64,000 bases of DNA from Glandiceps talaboti (lineage: Eukaryota > Hemichordata > Enteropneusta > Spengelidae), in contig NC_135550.1 of NCBI RefSeq assembly GCF_964340395.1, positions 3,075,001 through 3,139,000 of the forward strand, given 5' to 3'. Position 1 is the stretch's first letter; each line of letters begins with the position of its first letter. Made by a program: the position numbers and the translations under genes. Under the pieces are notes generated by a model. The model saw nothing but the letters and a program-made list of their open reading frames with translations, had not been told where the DNA came from and searched no databases. This document shows, in pieces, positions 53,590 to 62,755 of the stretch.

Positions 53590-53945
53590 TTGGTGTTAGT
53601 TTTCTGAATAACACCAGATAGCACTCTCTTAGTCCTTAAATTTCAAAAATTCAAAAGAGGGAGGGGGTGAACCTCGTATGCACCCCCATGCTCTCTTCTA
53701 TTTTGATTCAAAGTTAAACTGGTATTGTTGACACCTTGATATATTAAATAGCACCACAAAGCATTCTTTTAGTTCTTCAATTTCATAACTTTCTAGGGGT
53801 ACCCACCCCTACACTGCACCCATGTATTTTGATTCAAATTTCACCCTGTATTATTACTACCTTGATATGATAAAATAGCACCAGAAGTACTCTTTGAATC
53901 CTTGAATTTCAAAAATGTCCACTTGGCTCCCTCAAACTTCTATTC
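53590..53945. repeat. Three diverged ~129-bp tandem repeats
   Basis: The phrase 'tagcac' followed by 'ctttgaatccttgaatttcaaaa'-like text recurs at about 53,619, 53,749 and 53,877, each preceded by 'accttgatat..aa(a)tagcacca' or similar and followed by C-rich text and 'ttttgattcaaa'. Related single copies lie near 51,798 and 52,018, so this is probably an old interspersed or tandem family. Confidence 0.6.
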
Positions 53946-55751
53946 AACCTTAACTGTCTACCTTCTATTTTTACTGGCCACTTTGGGAATATTAAAGAAT
54001 CATGAATGTCTCCGGGATCCTGTTATGAGGAAATTTAATTTCAAAAATAAAAAGTAACATGACTCGACTTGATGCGGTGAAAAGTCAAATTTATAAAGCA
54101 TATATTTAAAAGAAAATTGCTGTACCCCTACTTGGAAAACTATTGCTGTCATGGTGGTTGAAAAAAAAATTGTGGTAGTTCCAATTCATCCAGCTCCCTC
54201 CCCCGAAATCAAATGGTTAACCCTTACCACCGGACGTGATAGGGAAGCTGTGAAACCATGGTGAATCCATGTTTTTGAAATATTTGAAAAGAGGAGGATT
54301 ATTTTTTAGAGAAAGAAAGCTGATGGAGGACCATTTTTAGCACAATGGAATCAGGGAAGGTCACATCTTGTACAACAGACCAGGCTTGATCCCCTCCCTT
54401 CTGTAATTTCCGAAGGCTCCCTTATTCGGGAAAATCTTGATAGGACAAATGGGACAGATATAAGTACTGCTATAGAGAGCCACCACCACCGTTAAAGGCA
54501 TACCAATTGTCAAATGATCCAGCTGTCCCCGGGAGCCGTCCAGCACATTGACTGATAGCCAACTACTTATCCAATGCCTAACCCACCACCACCGTCTAAT
54601 ACACTCCGACGTTTTTGAATAGACCCCAAACAAAGAAAAGCATACGTATGGTGTTTCGTATGGTGTTTCAGGTCGCCCTCTTCGGTGGGGCTCGAACACA
54701 CAGGCTTCAGATTCCATTCTCTTCAACTTGAATCGAACAGAAATATTAAATTTGTACAAAAATGGGGGGGGGGGTGAGGTACCTCTGCGTCCTGTCAGTG
54801 CAACGATCCACTTTGGGCACTCAAATTAGATAATATTTCTATTTGTAAATTTTATAGAATAGTTTTAAATAGTGTGAGTAAAGGTTCAATTTTATTTGTA
54901 GTTTTAAAAATTCTATTTCGCGTTGAAAATCAAAATGGAGGTAGGAAAAAGCCGATTTCTTACTGGTCCAATTGGCTAACAAGGCATTTTTTCCATATGG
55001 TTGGTTCAAGTAAATATTAACTACAAACTATGATAATTGTGAATGATCCCTGGGTGTTTGAATTTAGAATTTACCAACTTCAATGTGCAGTTTATTGGAA
55101 AAATAAACAACCGAACAGACGTGTTTTTATTTCTTTGCAAATATTCTATTTTATTTTTTGCTGTGTTTTACAGTTTAACGTTCTGATTTATTACTTTATA
55201 GTACATTTTAACCACACGATATCTGAATGGAAAACTACTTCAAAACATGTTCGTACTTAGTAAATCAACAAATACAATTTACAATAGCTAACAAGATATA
55301 GTAGTATTTACCTATACTGAAGATTTATGTTCTTCAAGCTAAAGCAGGGGAAACCATGCAGTGTTTTTGCGTTACTGTTTTGAAGAAAACTTATACAAGC
55401 AACACAATGAAATAAAAAGTCTGTGATCGATCAAGTAGACTTAGAGCTCTCCGAGTTTGCATCGTAACTCAACAACACAAGACAAGATTTCCTCGAAACG
55501 ATTTTCCATTGGAATATCCGGTAAGTTTCGTAGGCATCCTTCTGTTCTTTCTAATTGTGACAAGGTAGACTTCCTATTTTAAGGGTAATGTCGCTGAATT
55601 ATGTTTGTGATGACATATAATGCCAATATATCACCAGTGACATACGTTCAAAAAATGTATGCAGATGCGGCTAGTAACAAGACTATGCTCATAACAACAG
55701 TATTAACGATAGTTTACATTGCATATATAACACCATGAATGGGTAGGCATA
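53946..55751. other. Intergenic or intronic stretch, no supported gene
   Basis: AT-rich, with an 11-G run at 54,764-54,774 and a CCACCACCAC-type segment near 54,480 and 54,580. A donor-like CCG|GTAAGT at 55,521 follows a short open stretch (about 55,460-55,520), which could be the end of an exon of the gene at 56,424, but no start or acceptor supports it. Confidence 0.45.
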
Positions 55752-55948
55752 AATCTGATTAAAATCTTATGTGGTGAGAGCGGCTAGATGTCTTTATTAT
55801 CTCTATTTCCATCGTTTTGTGCCGTTCGTCTTGTTCCGGGACGGGAAGGCGACTATCACATGGAACAAAACAAATGACACAACATGTTGGAAATAAAGGT
55901 AAATAAAGACATCTAACCGCTCTCACCAAATCATATTTTAATCAGATT
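55752..55948. mobile_element. Foldback / MITE-like element (197 bp)
   Basis: AATCTGATTAAAAT at 55,752 is matched in reverse complement by ATTTTAATCAGATT ending 55,948. The arms continue inward for roughly 90 bp with good pairing ('tggtgagagcgg', 'agatgtctttatt', 'atttcca', 'cttgttcc'), leaving only a small loop. The flanks are near-identical direct repeats (gggtaggcata / gggtagccatt), which could be a target-site duplication. No coding capacity. Confidence 0.75.
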
Positions 55949-56141
55949 GGGTAGCCATTACAATAAATCTTCAAAAAATATGTGTGCAAATATGTCTAGC
56001 AACAAGAACACAATCACGATAGAAAATTAAAGTTTACTCTCAACAGTTGTGCTACAACGCCATTGGCACTTTTATTTCCTATATCCAGTCTACACTATTT
56101 AAAATAATGTAAAACTTTTGTATAATAGCTATTCCACACAG

Positions 56142-56191
56142 CTCTTGTACGAATACGAATACTGGATGTGTGACGTGTAACAAGAGTGGCG
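56142..56191 (+). CDS. Possible coding exon, Cys-rich
   Basis: After 'attccacacag' the frame C|TCT TGT ACG reads CTNTNTGCVTCNKSG to a candidate donor G|GTAATT at 56,192, leaving one base. That phase fits the exon at 56,424 (GAA AAT GAC). The frame stays open further (NYHWTCKIDSSVSVAQ) to an alternative donor at 56,241, but that phase does not fit the next exon. Weak acceptor and donor, so tentative. Confidence 0.28.
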
Positions 56192-56423
56192 GTAATTATC
56201 ACTGGACCTGTAAAATTGACTCAAGTGTCAGTGTTGCTCAGTAAAGAATGTTATTTATGCAAATATCTCTTTTTTTCGAATTTCACCTTTTTACAACACT
56301 ACCAATGTTAACGTTGTATTAGTCTGAGAATGTTCTATTTAAATAACGTTTAGTCTAACTTACTAATGATCTTTAACATTGTTTATTATATTGTCATATC
56401 ATATCATGTTATAGTTTTTTCAG

Positions 56424-56548
56424 AAAATGACGACGCCAAACCAACTCGTGCTTCAGTAAGTGGCGACGACGATCCACTCCTTATTTCGGGAAATAACAAC
56501 ACCGAAGCCGGCATCGAAACAACCAAGAATGAATCAACGAATGCTTCG
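56424..56548 (+). CDS. Probable internal coding exon of an unrecognised gene
   Basis: The acceptor 'tagttttttcag' at 56,423 is strong and the donor TCG|GTAACT is at 56,549. The 125-nt exon enters needing two bases and ends at a codon boundary. The frame reads ENDDAKPTRASVSGDDDPLL then ISGNNNTEAGIETTKNEST, a hydrophilic, acidic, Ser/Thr/Asn-rich segment with distinctly more C and G than its flanks. An internal TCA|GTAAGT at 56,456 could serve as a shorter alternative donor (32-nt exon). The sequence suggests a flexible tail or linker; no domain is recognised. Confidence 0.5.
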
Positions 56549-56787
56549 GTAACTATTATATCGTATTATATCATATGATCAAACAATTCGAATTTGAATG
56601 TATCCGTAGCTGTTGCCATTTATCCCATACCTCATATGTAGATACTGAAACATTCTATGACAATTTATCTTGTTGGACTACCTCTCGAGATGTTGGAAAA
56701 AATGAATGGGGGATTGACGTTATAGTTTTATTACTATATTAGCAATAATTTCACTTCGTCTAAGATACAACACAGTAGCTTCAGTCA

Positions 56788-56854
<67 letters not shown>

Positions 56855-57005
56855 CGATGTTAATTATTATATAGCATTTTTCCACACTGTACTTTCAAAT
56901 GAATAGATAAAGATTCATTGGCAAATTATTTGTACAGAATTCAAAATTCTCCAACAATAAATATATACATATATGTTTATGCAATACTATTCCGTCTACC
57001 AACAG
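56549..57005 (+). other. Probable intron containing an ATG microsatellite
   Basis: It lies between the donor at 56,549 and the acceptor at 57,005. It is AT-rich, with an (ATG)n run at about 56,787-56,858. Confidence 0.45.
56787..56858. repeat. (ATG)n microsatellite
   Basis: About 22 consecutive GAT/ATG triplets ending in a GACGATG interruption. Confidence 0.95.
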
Positions 57006-57098
57006 ATTCAAACCTTCTCCATCTTAAGTGATGATGGTGATCGGGAACTTCAACATGTCACTGTTAAACTTGATGATCAGAATACCATAAAATTATAA
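57006..57098 (+). CDS. Probable terminal coding exon of the same gene
   Basis: The acceptor 'ccgtctaccaacag' ends at 57,005. The following frame is open in exactly the phase left by the exon at 56,424 (ATT CAA ACC): IQTFSILSDDGDRELQHV then TVKLDDQNTIKL and TAA at 57,096-57,098. Phase agreement plus a clean stop support a real 3' end of a plus-strand gene. No AATAAA is seen close downstream. The protein is unrecognised, and it could equally be a decayed gene. Confidence 0.48.
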   Translation: MQTFSILSDDGDRELQHVTVKLDDQNTIKL

Positions 57099-57261
57099 TG
57101 AAGGCCATTGGACAGATGTCTTCCGTAAAATGATTCTATACATTTCATTTTGAGATCATTATAACTATTGTTTGACTGCAATTGTCTTTGTTTTATTGTA
57201 TGAATATAAATTACGTCTTGGTATCTTCAAACATGACATTCTTAGCTATCTCTGTGCCTCT

Positions 57262-57268
57262 ATGTGTC

Positions 57269-57307
<39 letters not shown>

Positions 57308-57326
57308 GTCTGTCTGTCTGTCTGCA

Positions 57327-57375
<49 letters not shown>

Positions 57376-57463
57376 GTCTGTCTGTCTGTCTGTCTCTGCC
57401 TGTCTTTGTCCCTCTCTGTGTGTGTATGTGTCTGTCTGTCTGTGTCTGTGTCTGTCTGTATGT
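57262..57463. repeat. (CTGT)n microsatellite
   Basis: Nearly pure CTGT tetramers with CTAT interruptions to about 57,397, then mixed GT/CTGT. The Cys/Leu/Ser/Val-rich frames here are artefacts. Confidence 0.95.
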
Positions 57464-57576
57464 GGTTGCGCCTGTGGCATATATCATGTGCTATGGGTGG
57501 ATTTTAGTTTCTTTTGAATTTCTTCCATCTTAAAAGCGACTTGCAGGTGACGTGTTTGTCAGGGTGTGTTGGGTAG

Positions 57577-57577
57577 A

Positions 57578-57612
<35 letters not shown>

Positions 57613-57675
57613 CGCACTCGCACGCGTGTGTGTCTGGTTGTCTGTCTGTCTTTCTTTCCGTCTGTCTGTCACTGC
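57577..57675. repeat. (GT)n(GC)n and CTGT low-complexity tract
   Basis: (GT)n from 57,577 passes into alternating GC (57,604-57,615) and then further GTCTGTCT repeats. The alternating purine-pyrimidine run is potentially Z-DNA-forming. Confidence 0.85.
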
Positions 57676-57839
57676 CTTTGTCTTTATCTCCGACTCGCTG
57701 CCTCTCATATCACTATATTTAATATTAGACTTTGCAGGTACACAGTACTTTTCATCGGGATAATATCGTTCAAAAAGTGTGTTGCATCTAAGCTAGAGTC
57801 TAATATTAGATGGATGATGGATATTTGTGCAATGTCGCG

Positions 57840-58440
<601 letters not shown>

Positions 58441-58589
58441 AAATTATCTAAATTAAAACGCCCCTAATCTTATAACTGCCAAGAGGTTAGTTACATTAAA
58501 ACATTGCTTTATTTGCTTGTCCCCTAGTGCTAATGGTGAACTTCGTTAGTAAACAGCGCCAGCTCCTGTGGTTAGCAAAACCACCCTGT

Positions 58590-58905
58590 ATGAGTCACAG
58601 AGATTACATATTTTATTTGTGTAGATTTGGTGCAACTGCATACGGTCTAAAATGTATTTATGTGTCTTCAGTTCATTCAGCCTTAGAATATGCATGTATT
58701 GTATGGCAAAGAAGTTTAACTGAAACACAAAGATCATAGACTATAAGTATAAGATACGTGTTGTTCCGCCCTCACCGATATGTGAGGGCGCCCCGTCACC
58801 ACGTACCGTACACTGAGACTACAGATCACACATAGAAAGTGTTCACAAGAGAGCTTTTGGAGTTATTCAGCACGTAAAGTTAGAGAATTACAATTACGGA
58901 TGGGA
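58590..58905 (+). pseudogene. Non-LTR retrotransposon (LINE) reverse-transcriptase C-terminal fragment, interrupted
   Basis: The frame reads DYIFYLCRFGATAYGLKCIY, then VSSVHSALEYACIVWQRSLT, and stops at TAG 58,737-58,739. After about 90 bp it resumes as IESVHKRAFGVIQHVKLENY. This is the well-known tail region of CR1/jockey-like reverse transcriptases (pattern Y..fvrSvLEYA..vWh.sLT..q..IE.vQkRAl.ii). It is a short, dead fragment; the catalytic palm motifs are not present here. The gap in the middle is an insertion (see 58,740-58,826). Confidence 0.65.
58740..58826. mobile_element. Small hairpin-forming insertion inside the LINE fragment
   Basis: The segment separating the two halves of the conserved RT tail contains nested complementary arms: TACGTG (58,755-58,760) with CACGTA (58,800-58,805), and GCCCTCAC (58,768-58,775) with GTGAGGGC (58,782-58,789). 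The bases AGATCA with ATAGA nearby occur on both sides, suggesting a short target duplication. It may be a tiny foldback element; the exact ends are uncertain. Confidence 0.45.
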
Positions 58906-59095
58906 TTTTATTTTACTATTCATAAGTACCCAACAATAAATATAACTTTAGGAACTAAAGAACTGAGTGAAAATTACTCGGTTCAGTTGTTTTCTGTGTG
59001 AGTATGTAACAAAAGAACGAATACATTAGTTTTGTCACTTTTGTTAGTAAAAAAAAATTCAAATTGTCATATGCTCTTTTCAGTGTCAGTGGTGC
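58906..59095. other. Spacer between LINE fragment copies
   Basis: AT-rich DNA without a recognisable gene; 'cagtgtcagtggtgctttatggtaagg' at its end may be the eroded equivalent of the LEYA region of the LINE tail. Confidence 0.4.
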
Positions 59096-59420
59096 TTTAT
59101 GGTAAGGAAGTTTAACTAAAAAACAAATCATAGACTGTACCAAGGATACACAGTGTCGTTCCGCCCTCACCGATGTGTGAGGGTGCCCCATCACCGCGTA
59201 CCGTACACTGAGACTACAGATCACAGATAGAAAGTGTTCAAAGAGAGCTTTTAGAATTATTCAGCACGTAAAGTTAGAGCATTATAATTACGGATGATTA
59301 GTTGATACAGTACTGTCCAAGACAAGACACCGCCAAGAGGTTGTTTCGTTTATCGTCATTTCGCAGTGTCGCGGAAGAAATACACAACTCTGGTTTGCCA
59401 GAATACAATGTGTCTATTAC
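59096..59420 (+). pseudogene. Second copy of the interrupted LINE fragment
   Basis: It begins with 'tggtaaggaagtttaact' (compare 'tggcaaagaagtttaact'), has the same hairpin insertion (GCCCTCAC...GTGAGGG at 59,163-59,183), and resumes with 'agatagaaagtgttca' and 'attattcagcacgtaaagtt'. It extends further 3' than the first copy, where a decayed RT-tail-like reading continues. It lies about 390 bp downstream of copy one, so the segment was duplicated after the insertion. Confidence 0.6.
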
Positions 59421-59542
59421 ATCACAAAGTTTATAGAAAAAAATGTAATTTCTAGATGAACAACGTATAGACAGAAAGTAATATGTTCTTGTGGCATGTT
59501 GAGGGCGCTCTTGTAGAGAGCTGTAAAGTAAAGTTGGATTTA

Positions 59543-59586
59543 GGCTGCTTTCACAAAAACTTGTTGGGGGGGGGTCGGGAGATTTT
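59543..59586 (+). repeat. Left terminal inverted repeat of the transposon
   Basis: Pairs with 62,046-62,089. The first 23 bases match perfectly, then the G-run differs slightly in length and composition, then 'tcgggagatttt' matches. Confidence 0.85.
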
Positions 59587-59680
59587 AGGGGGGGGACTTG
59601 AAAATATATGGATAGTATGTGGGGGGGTACCTGAAAAAATGTTATGGGTTGTAGGGGGGGTACCTGAAAATAAATTGACA
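59587..59680 (+). repeat. Left subterminal G-rich direct repeats
   Basis: Three copies of a 'gggggg(g)(t)ac(c/t)tgaaaa' motif spaced about 33-37 bp apart. The same motif, in the same orientation, recurs at the other end of the transposon (61,914-62,035), so these are direct and not inverted. Possible transposase binding sites (inference). Confidence 0.7.
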
Positions 59681-59736
59681 TCATGAGTTTTCAAACATGG
59701 GAAAATAAGCTTTTAAAATGTTGGTCTTCCTTTTTC

Positions 59737-59737
<1 letters not shown>

Positions 59738-59772
<35 letters not shown>

Positions 59773-59834
59773 AATAATAATAACAACAACAACAACAACA
59801 GCAACAACAGCAACAACAACAGCGGCGGCGGCGG
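59738..59834. repeat. (AAC)n / (GGC)n microsatellite in the transposon
   Basis: (CAA)n and (AAT)n triplets are followed by AGC and GGC triplets. The poly-Asn frame is an artefact. Confidence 0.9.
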
Positions 59835-60536
59835 CGGCTACAAACAACAGTTGCTCACAAGTTAGTAAAATGAAAAACAAAAACAGTCAAATTTTAATTT
59901 TCTTTTAATAAACTATTAATGTAATGATAAATTGAAATGGACGAATTGAGTGGTACAGATTATTTTTTATCTGAAAATACCAGTGTCTTTCATGTACACT
60001 ACTATCTACTGAAATTTGGTTCAATTAATGTGTGAAATTACCTTTACACTGTACTGAAGATATTCTTTGTGACATGACTGTGTTTTGGTTTGTGGTTATC
60101 ACAATGATATGTAACTTTTTTCATGTAAATTCTTACTAGTATTAAATGACAGACAAATATGACAGACAACATTCTACATTTGCAGCTCTTGGAAGTTAAA
60201 AAAAAAAGAGTTGGAAAAGGTTCATCTCAGTAAAATGTAAAAGATGCACCTGCACTAAAACATACTTGACAAGTATCAAAAAATTCTGTGCAAGGTATTT
60301 TTTCATCCTATAGATACGACTATAATTTTCAACACAAACTTTTAATAACACATTCTAAATATTTCCTAAAATTAGCATATTGGCAACGTCTGCTACATGT
60401 GAAACAGAAGACAATATCTCGCAAGCTGAGTTAACAGAGAAAAAGTAAAATAAGTTTTTTGCACATACTTTTCAACTTTGCATGAATATACTATTACTTG
60501 TAAATATAAAGATAAATAAATAAACTTTGACACTAT
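59835..60536. other. Non-coding left part of the transposon
   Basis: AT-rich with no open frame of note. It may hold the promoter and 5' UTR of the internal gene, but no element is distinct enough to name. Confidence 0.5.
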
Positions 60537-61064
60537 ATGGATGTATTCTCAACACCATTAACAAGAGATGATGGTAGTGAAAGACCACCAGATGACTTCC
60601 AACCCCGTGCACAACTAAACCACCTGTATAGTAAAGGGTTAGTGTCAAGTGAAAATGTTGAGAAACTTGACGAATTGAGCAAGAAACTGTGTGTCAAGAA
60701 AGAGATATTAAAGGGAGCAATCCTTCATTTAGAACAACAGAGAACACTTGCCTCTATGAGGGAAAGAAAAAGAATGAAAGAAAGGGAGCAACATGCTGAA
60801 AAAAATTTGATGAATATGACTGGGATGCGCTTGTCAGAAACGGTGACATTTCCAAATTGAAAGTGAAAGAACTTGATAAGTACCTTTCCAACTATGAAAT
60901 TCCAGCTGTGGCAGGAATGCACAAAATAGACAAAGTTGAGGCTGTAAGATGCCACTATTATCAATCTAAAGAAAGTGAGAGTGATTTGTCATCTGATGAC
61001 AGTGACAGTGAGAATGATGATACAGCTAGTTCCAACTCTGATGAAGTTGAAGGAGAAATGGGTC

Positions 61065-61097
<33 letters not shown>

Positions 61098-61161
61098 CAA
61101 TGCCATGTTTATGTACACAAGATCTAGAAGGAGAGCTACCACTTGGAAATCAAAAATTTAA
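60537..61161 (+). pseudogene. Transposon-borne gene with SAP-like domain, two frameshifts
   Basis: ATG at 60,537, nine bases after an in-frame TGA. The N-terminal part is charged and helical (LYSKGLVSSENVEKLDELSK, then KEILKGAILHLEQQ, then an Arg/Glu/Lys-rich coiled-coil-like stretch). At the A7 tract (60,799-60,805) the frame must shift to continue as YDWDALVRNGDISKLKVKEL, then DKYLSNYEIP and HKIDKVEAVRCHYY, which fits a SAP-like DNA-binding fold. An acidic Ser/Asp tail follows. A second shift at a short A tract (about 61,055-61,057) is needed to read the GAT repeat as poly-Asp and end in MFMYTRSRRRATTWKSKI-stop (61,159-61,161). A TRSxRxATxWK ending after an acidic stretch is, in my experience of such sequences, common in invertebrate transposon-associated SAP-like proteins. 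Both lesions are single missing bases in A tracts, so sequencing error is as likely as decay. No nuclease or transposase motif is seen. Confidence 0.6.
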
Positions 61162-61913
61162 ATAAACACATTCTGAGACTTTGTTTAAAATCCTGCATTC
61201 ACCTTTGTAATCTAACGTCAAAACCAGTCCAATAATCAGGCTCTTACAAGGTAAATGTATTACCAGGTTCATTAAGATATACAATTACTATGATAATAGG
61301 GCCATCTTAATTATCATTACCACTAATATATATCACTTGATTCCTATTCTGTTAGATGAAATGTGGCTGGCATTTTTGAGTCATACATTTATTTTCTTTT
61401 GACATTATATTGAGCTAATTTACATCAAACAAGAACGGGATACATGGCAATGCATTTTATTAAGAGTTTTTTCAGTGTTATTTAGACCAATTTGATTTCT
61501 TTTAGCACACATTTAGGAAACTGAACTGGAACAATACAGTATAAAACTCTCTTTAGATAATATGTGCATCACAATATTTGCAAATACAACTAAAATGACA
61601 TTCAACTGTAACACTACTAGTATAATGTACTAAAATACAATATTGAACAGAAAACAAAGACTCGGTTGGTCTGCTGATCATTTTACAAGAGTTTTTCAAA
61701 GTGTAATTCATTTACAAGTATATGTTGGTTTTTGGAAAGGCAATGCACTGGTTAACATTTTGTTTTAACTGGTGTTTGTGTATATATATACACACAATAT
61801 ACAAATTGATTATATATATAATGGACAAAGTTGGTATTAAGTGTATCATGTACAGTTTTGTACTTGGTATGGAATGTTAACGCACAGGAATAGTATTCCA
61901 AAAAAGATTTATT
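61162..61913. other. Non-coding right part of the transposon
   Basis: AT-rich 3' flank of the internal gene; a TATATATA run lies at about 61,780-61,820. No supported coding region on either strand. Confidence 0.5.
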
Positions 61914-62040
61914 CGGGTGGGGGGTACTTGAAAATTTATTTGGGTAGGGGGGTACTTGCAATTTTTGGAGCTTTGGCAGGGGGGGTACTTGAAAAATTTT
62001 GGAATATAGCAGGGGGGGTACTTGAAAAAAAATTAGGGTT
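61914..62040 (+). repeat. Right subterminal G-rich direct repeats
   Basis: Four copies of 'ggggg(g)tacttg(a/c)aa' separated by about 30-35 bp, matching the left subterminal motif in the same orientation. Confidence 0.7.
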
Positions 62041-62045
62041 TTACA

Positions 62046-62089
62046 AAAAATCTCCCGACCCCCACTAACAAGTTTTTGTGAAAGCAGCC
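62046..62089 (-). repeat. Right terminal inverted repeat of the transposon
   Basis: Reverse complement of the left terminus; immediately followed by the TTA target duplication. Confidence 0.85.
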
Positions 62090-62092
62090 TTA

Positions 62093-62526
62093 GTACAGTC
62101 TAAGCTCTGTCACCAAGGAACGACCATCGACTTTTGTTTATTGATGCTTTGTGTGTGTGTGCATTTTAGGCAAGTCTCCCTTTTTCACAGTTACGTTTGA
62201 GGTACAGAGCAACACATCATGCAGATGTTTTATGGGTGTTTACTTAGTCAGGTTTAAACCGTTAAAGGGTAGGGCCTACGCTTTCCCACAGCTATATTTT
62301 CCCCTAGGAAGGTTTTTTTTTATCTATGTTTTTTAGTGCGAGGTCAAGCAGGGCTGACTTTGTCTCTCAGTTGCAACAACAATTCATGTGTAATCACTTT
62401 TGCCTTTGTACACCTCTCTATTTGTGAGGTATTAAAGCCTGGTGGCAGCGTAACCAAGCAATAAGTTATAAAGTGTCAGACATGAAATTGAAGGACACTC
62501 AGATGATGCTATCTTCCCGTAGAAGA
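62093..62526. other. Intergenic stretch, no gene seen
   Basis: Its first bases continue the sequence interrupted by the transposon. A short open frame near 62,151-62,336 has no supporting context. Confidence 0.5.
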
Positions 62527-62570
62527 AATGTATGTATGTATGTATGTATGTATGTATGTGTGTGTGTGTG

Positions 62571-62627
<57 letters not shown>

Positions 62628-62676
62628 ATGTATGTATGTATGTATGTATGTATGTATGTATGTATGTATGTATGTA
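62527..62676. repeat. (GTAT)n(GT)n(GTAT)n compound microsatellite
   Basis: GTAT tetramers flank a (GT)n core with one GC interruption. Both-strand open frames are artefacts. Confidence 0.97.
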
Positions 62677-62755
62677 TACAAGTAATAAATGCCGTCCGGG
62701 TAAATACACGCCGACGTAGGAGGCGTGTATTGCCCGGATGGCATTTATCTTGTAC
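62677..62755. other. Long hairpin next to the microsatellite
   Basis: The left arm (62,677-62,712; includes AAATGCCGTCCGGG and AATACACGCC) pairs with the right arm (62,722-62,755; GGCGTGTATT and CCCGGATGGCATTT, then TTGTA) around a 9-nt loop, with a few mismatches and one-base bulges. The stem of about 34 bp is GC-rich against AT-rich surroundings, so it is probably a small foldback element or the terminus of one. Confidence 0.75.

Larger units (their letters stand above)
59543..62089 (+). mobile_element. TIR DNA transposon, 2,547 bp, TTA target duplication
   Basis: The left end GGCTGCTTTCACAAAAAC (59,543) is the exact reverse complement of the right end GTTTTTGTGAAAGCAGCC (to 62,089). Similarity continues inward for about 44 bp, through a G-run to 'tcgggagatttt' / 'aaaatctcccga', with only a few mismatches. 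Both ends are flanked by TTA (59,540-59,542 and 62,090-62,092). A 3-bp TTA/TWA duplication with GG-starting termini is known for PIF/Harbinger-type elements, but no DDE transposase is seen, so the superfamily is inferred only. The element encloses a single gene remnant at 60,537-61,161 and is probably non-autonomous or internally deleted. Confidence 0.85.

Noticed and set aside
54684-54700. Pol III B-box-like GTTCGAGCC on the minus strand suggesting a tRNA gene or SINE
   Set aside because: No convincing A box at the right distance, no cloverleaf and no A-rich tail found.
54361-54759. A 132-codon minus-strand open frame
   Set aside because: No ATG at its start, no recognisable domain, biased by CCACCACC and low-complexity sequence, and no splice support; longest of several chance frames here.
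55030-55260. A 76-codon open frame rich in Phe/Ile/Tyr
   Set aside because: Composition matches random AT-rich DNA; no supporting splice sites or recognisable features.
57172-57533. Cys/Leu/Ser/Val repeat open frames in three registers
   Set aside because: Translation of the CTGT microsatellite.
59298-59684. Minus-strand 128-codon open frame with Pro/Phe-rich repeats
   Set aside because: Crosses the transposon terminus and its C-rich subterminal repeats on the minus strand; artefact of those repeats.
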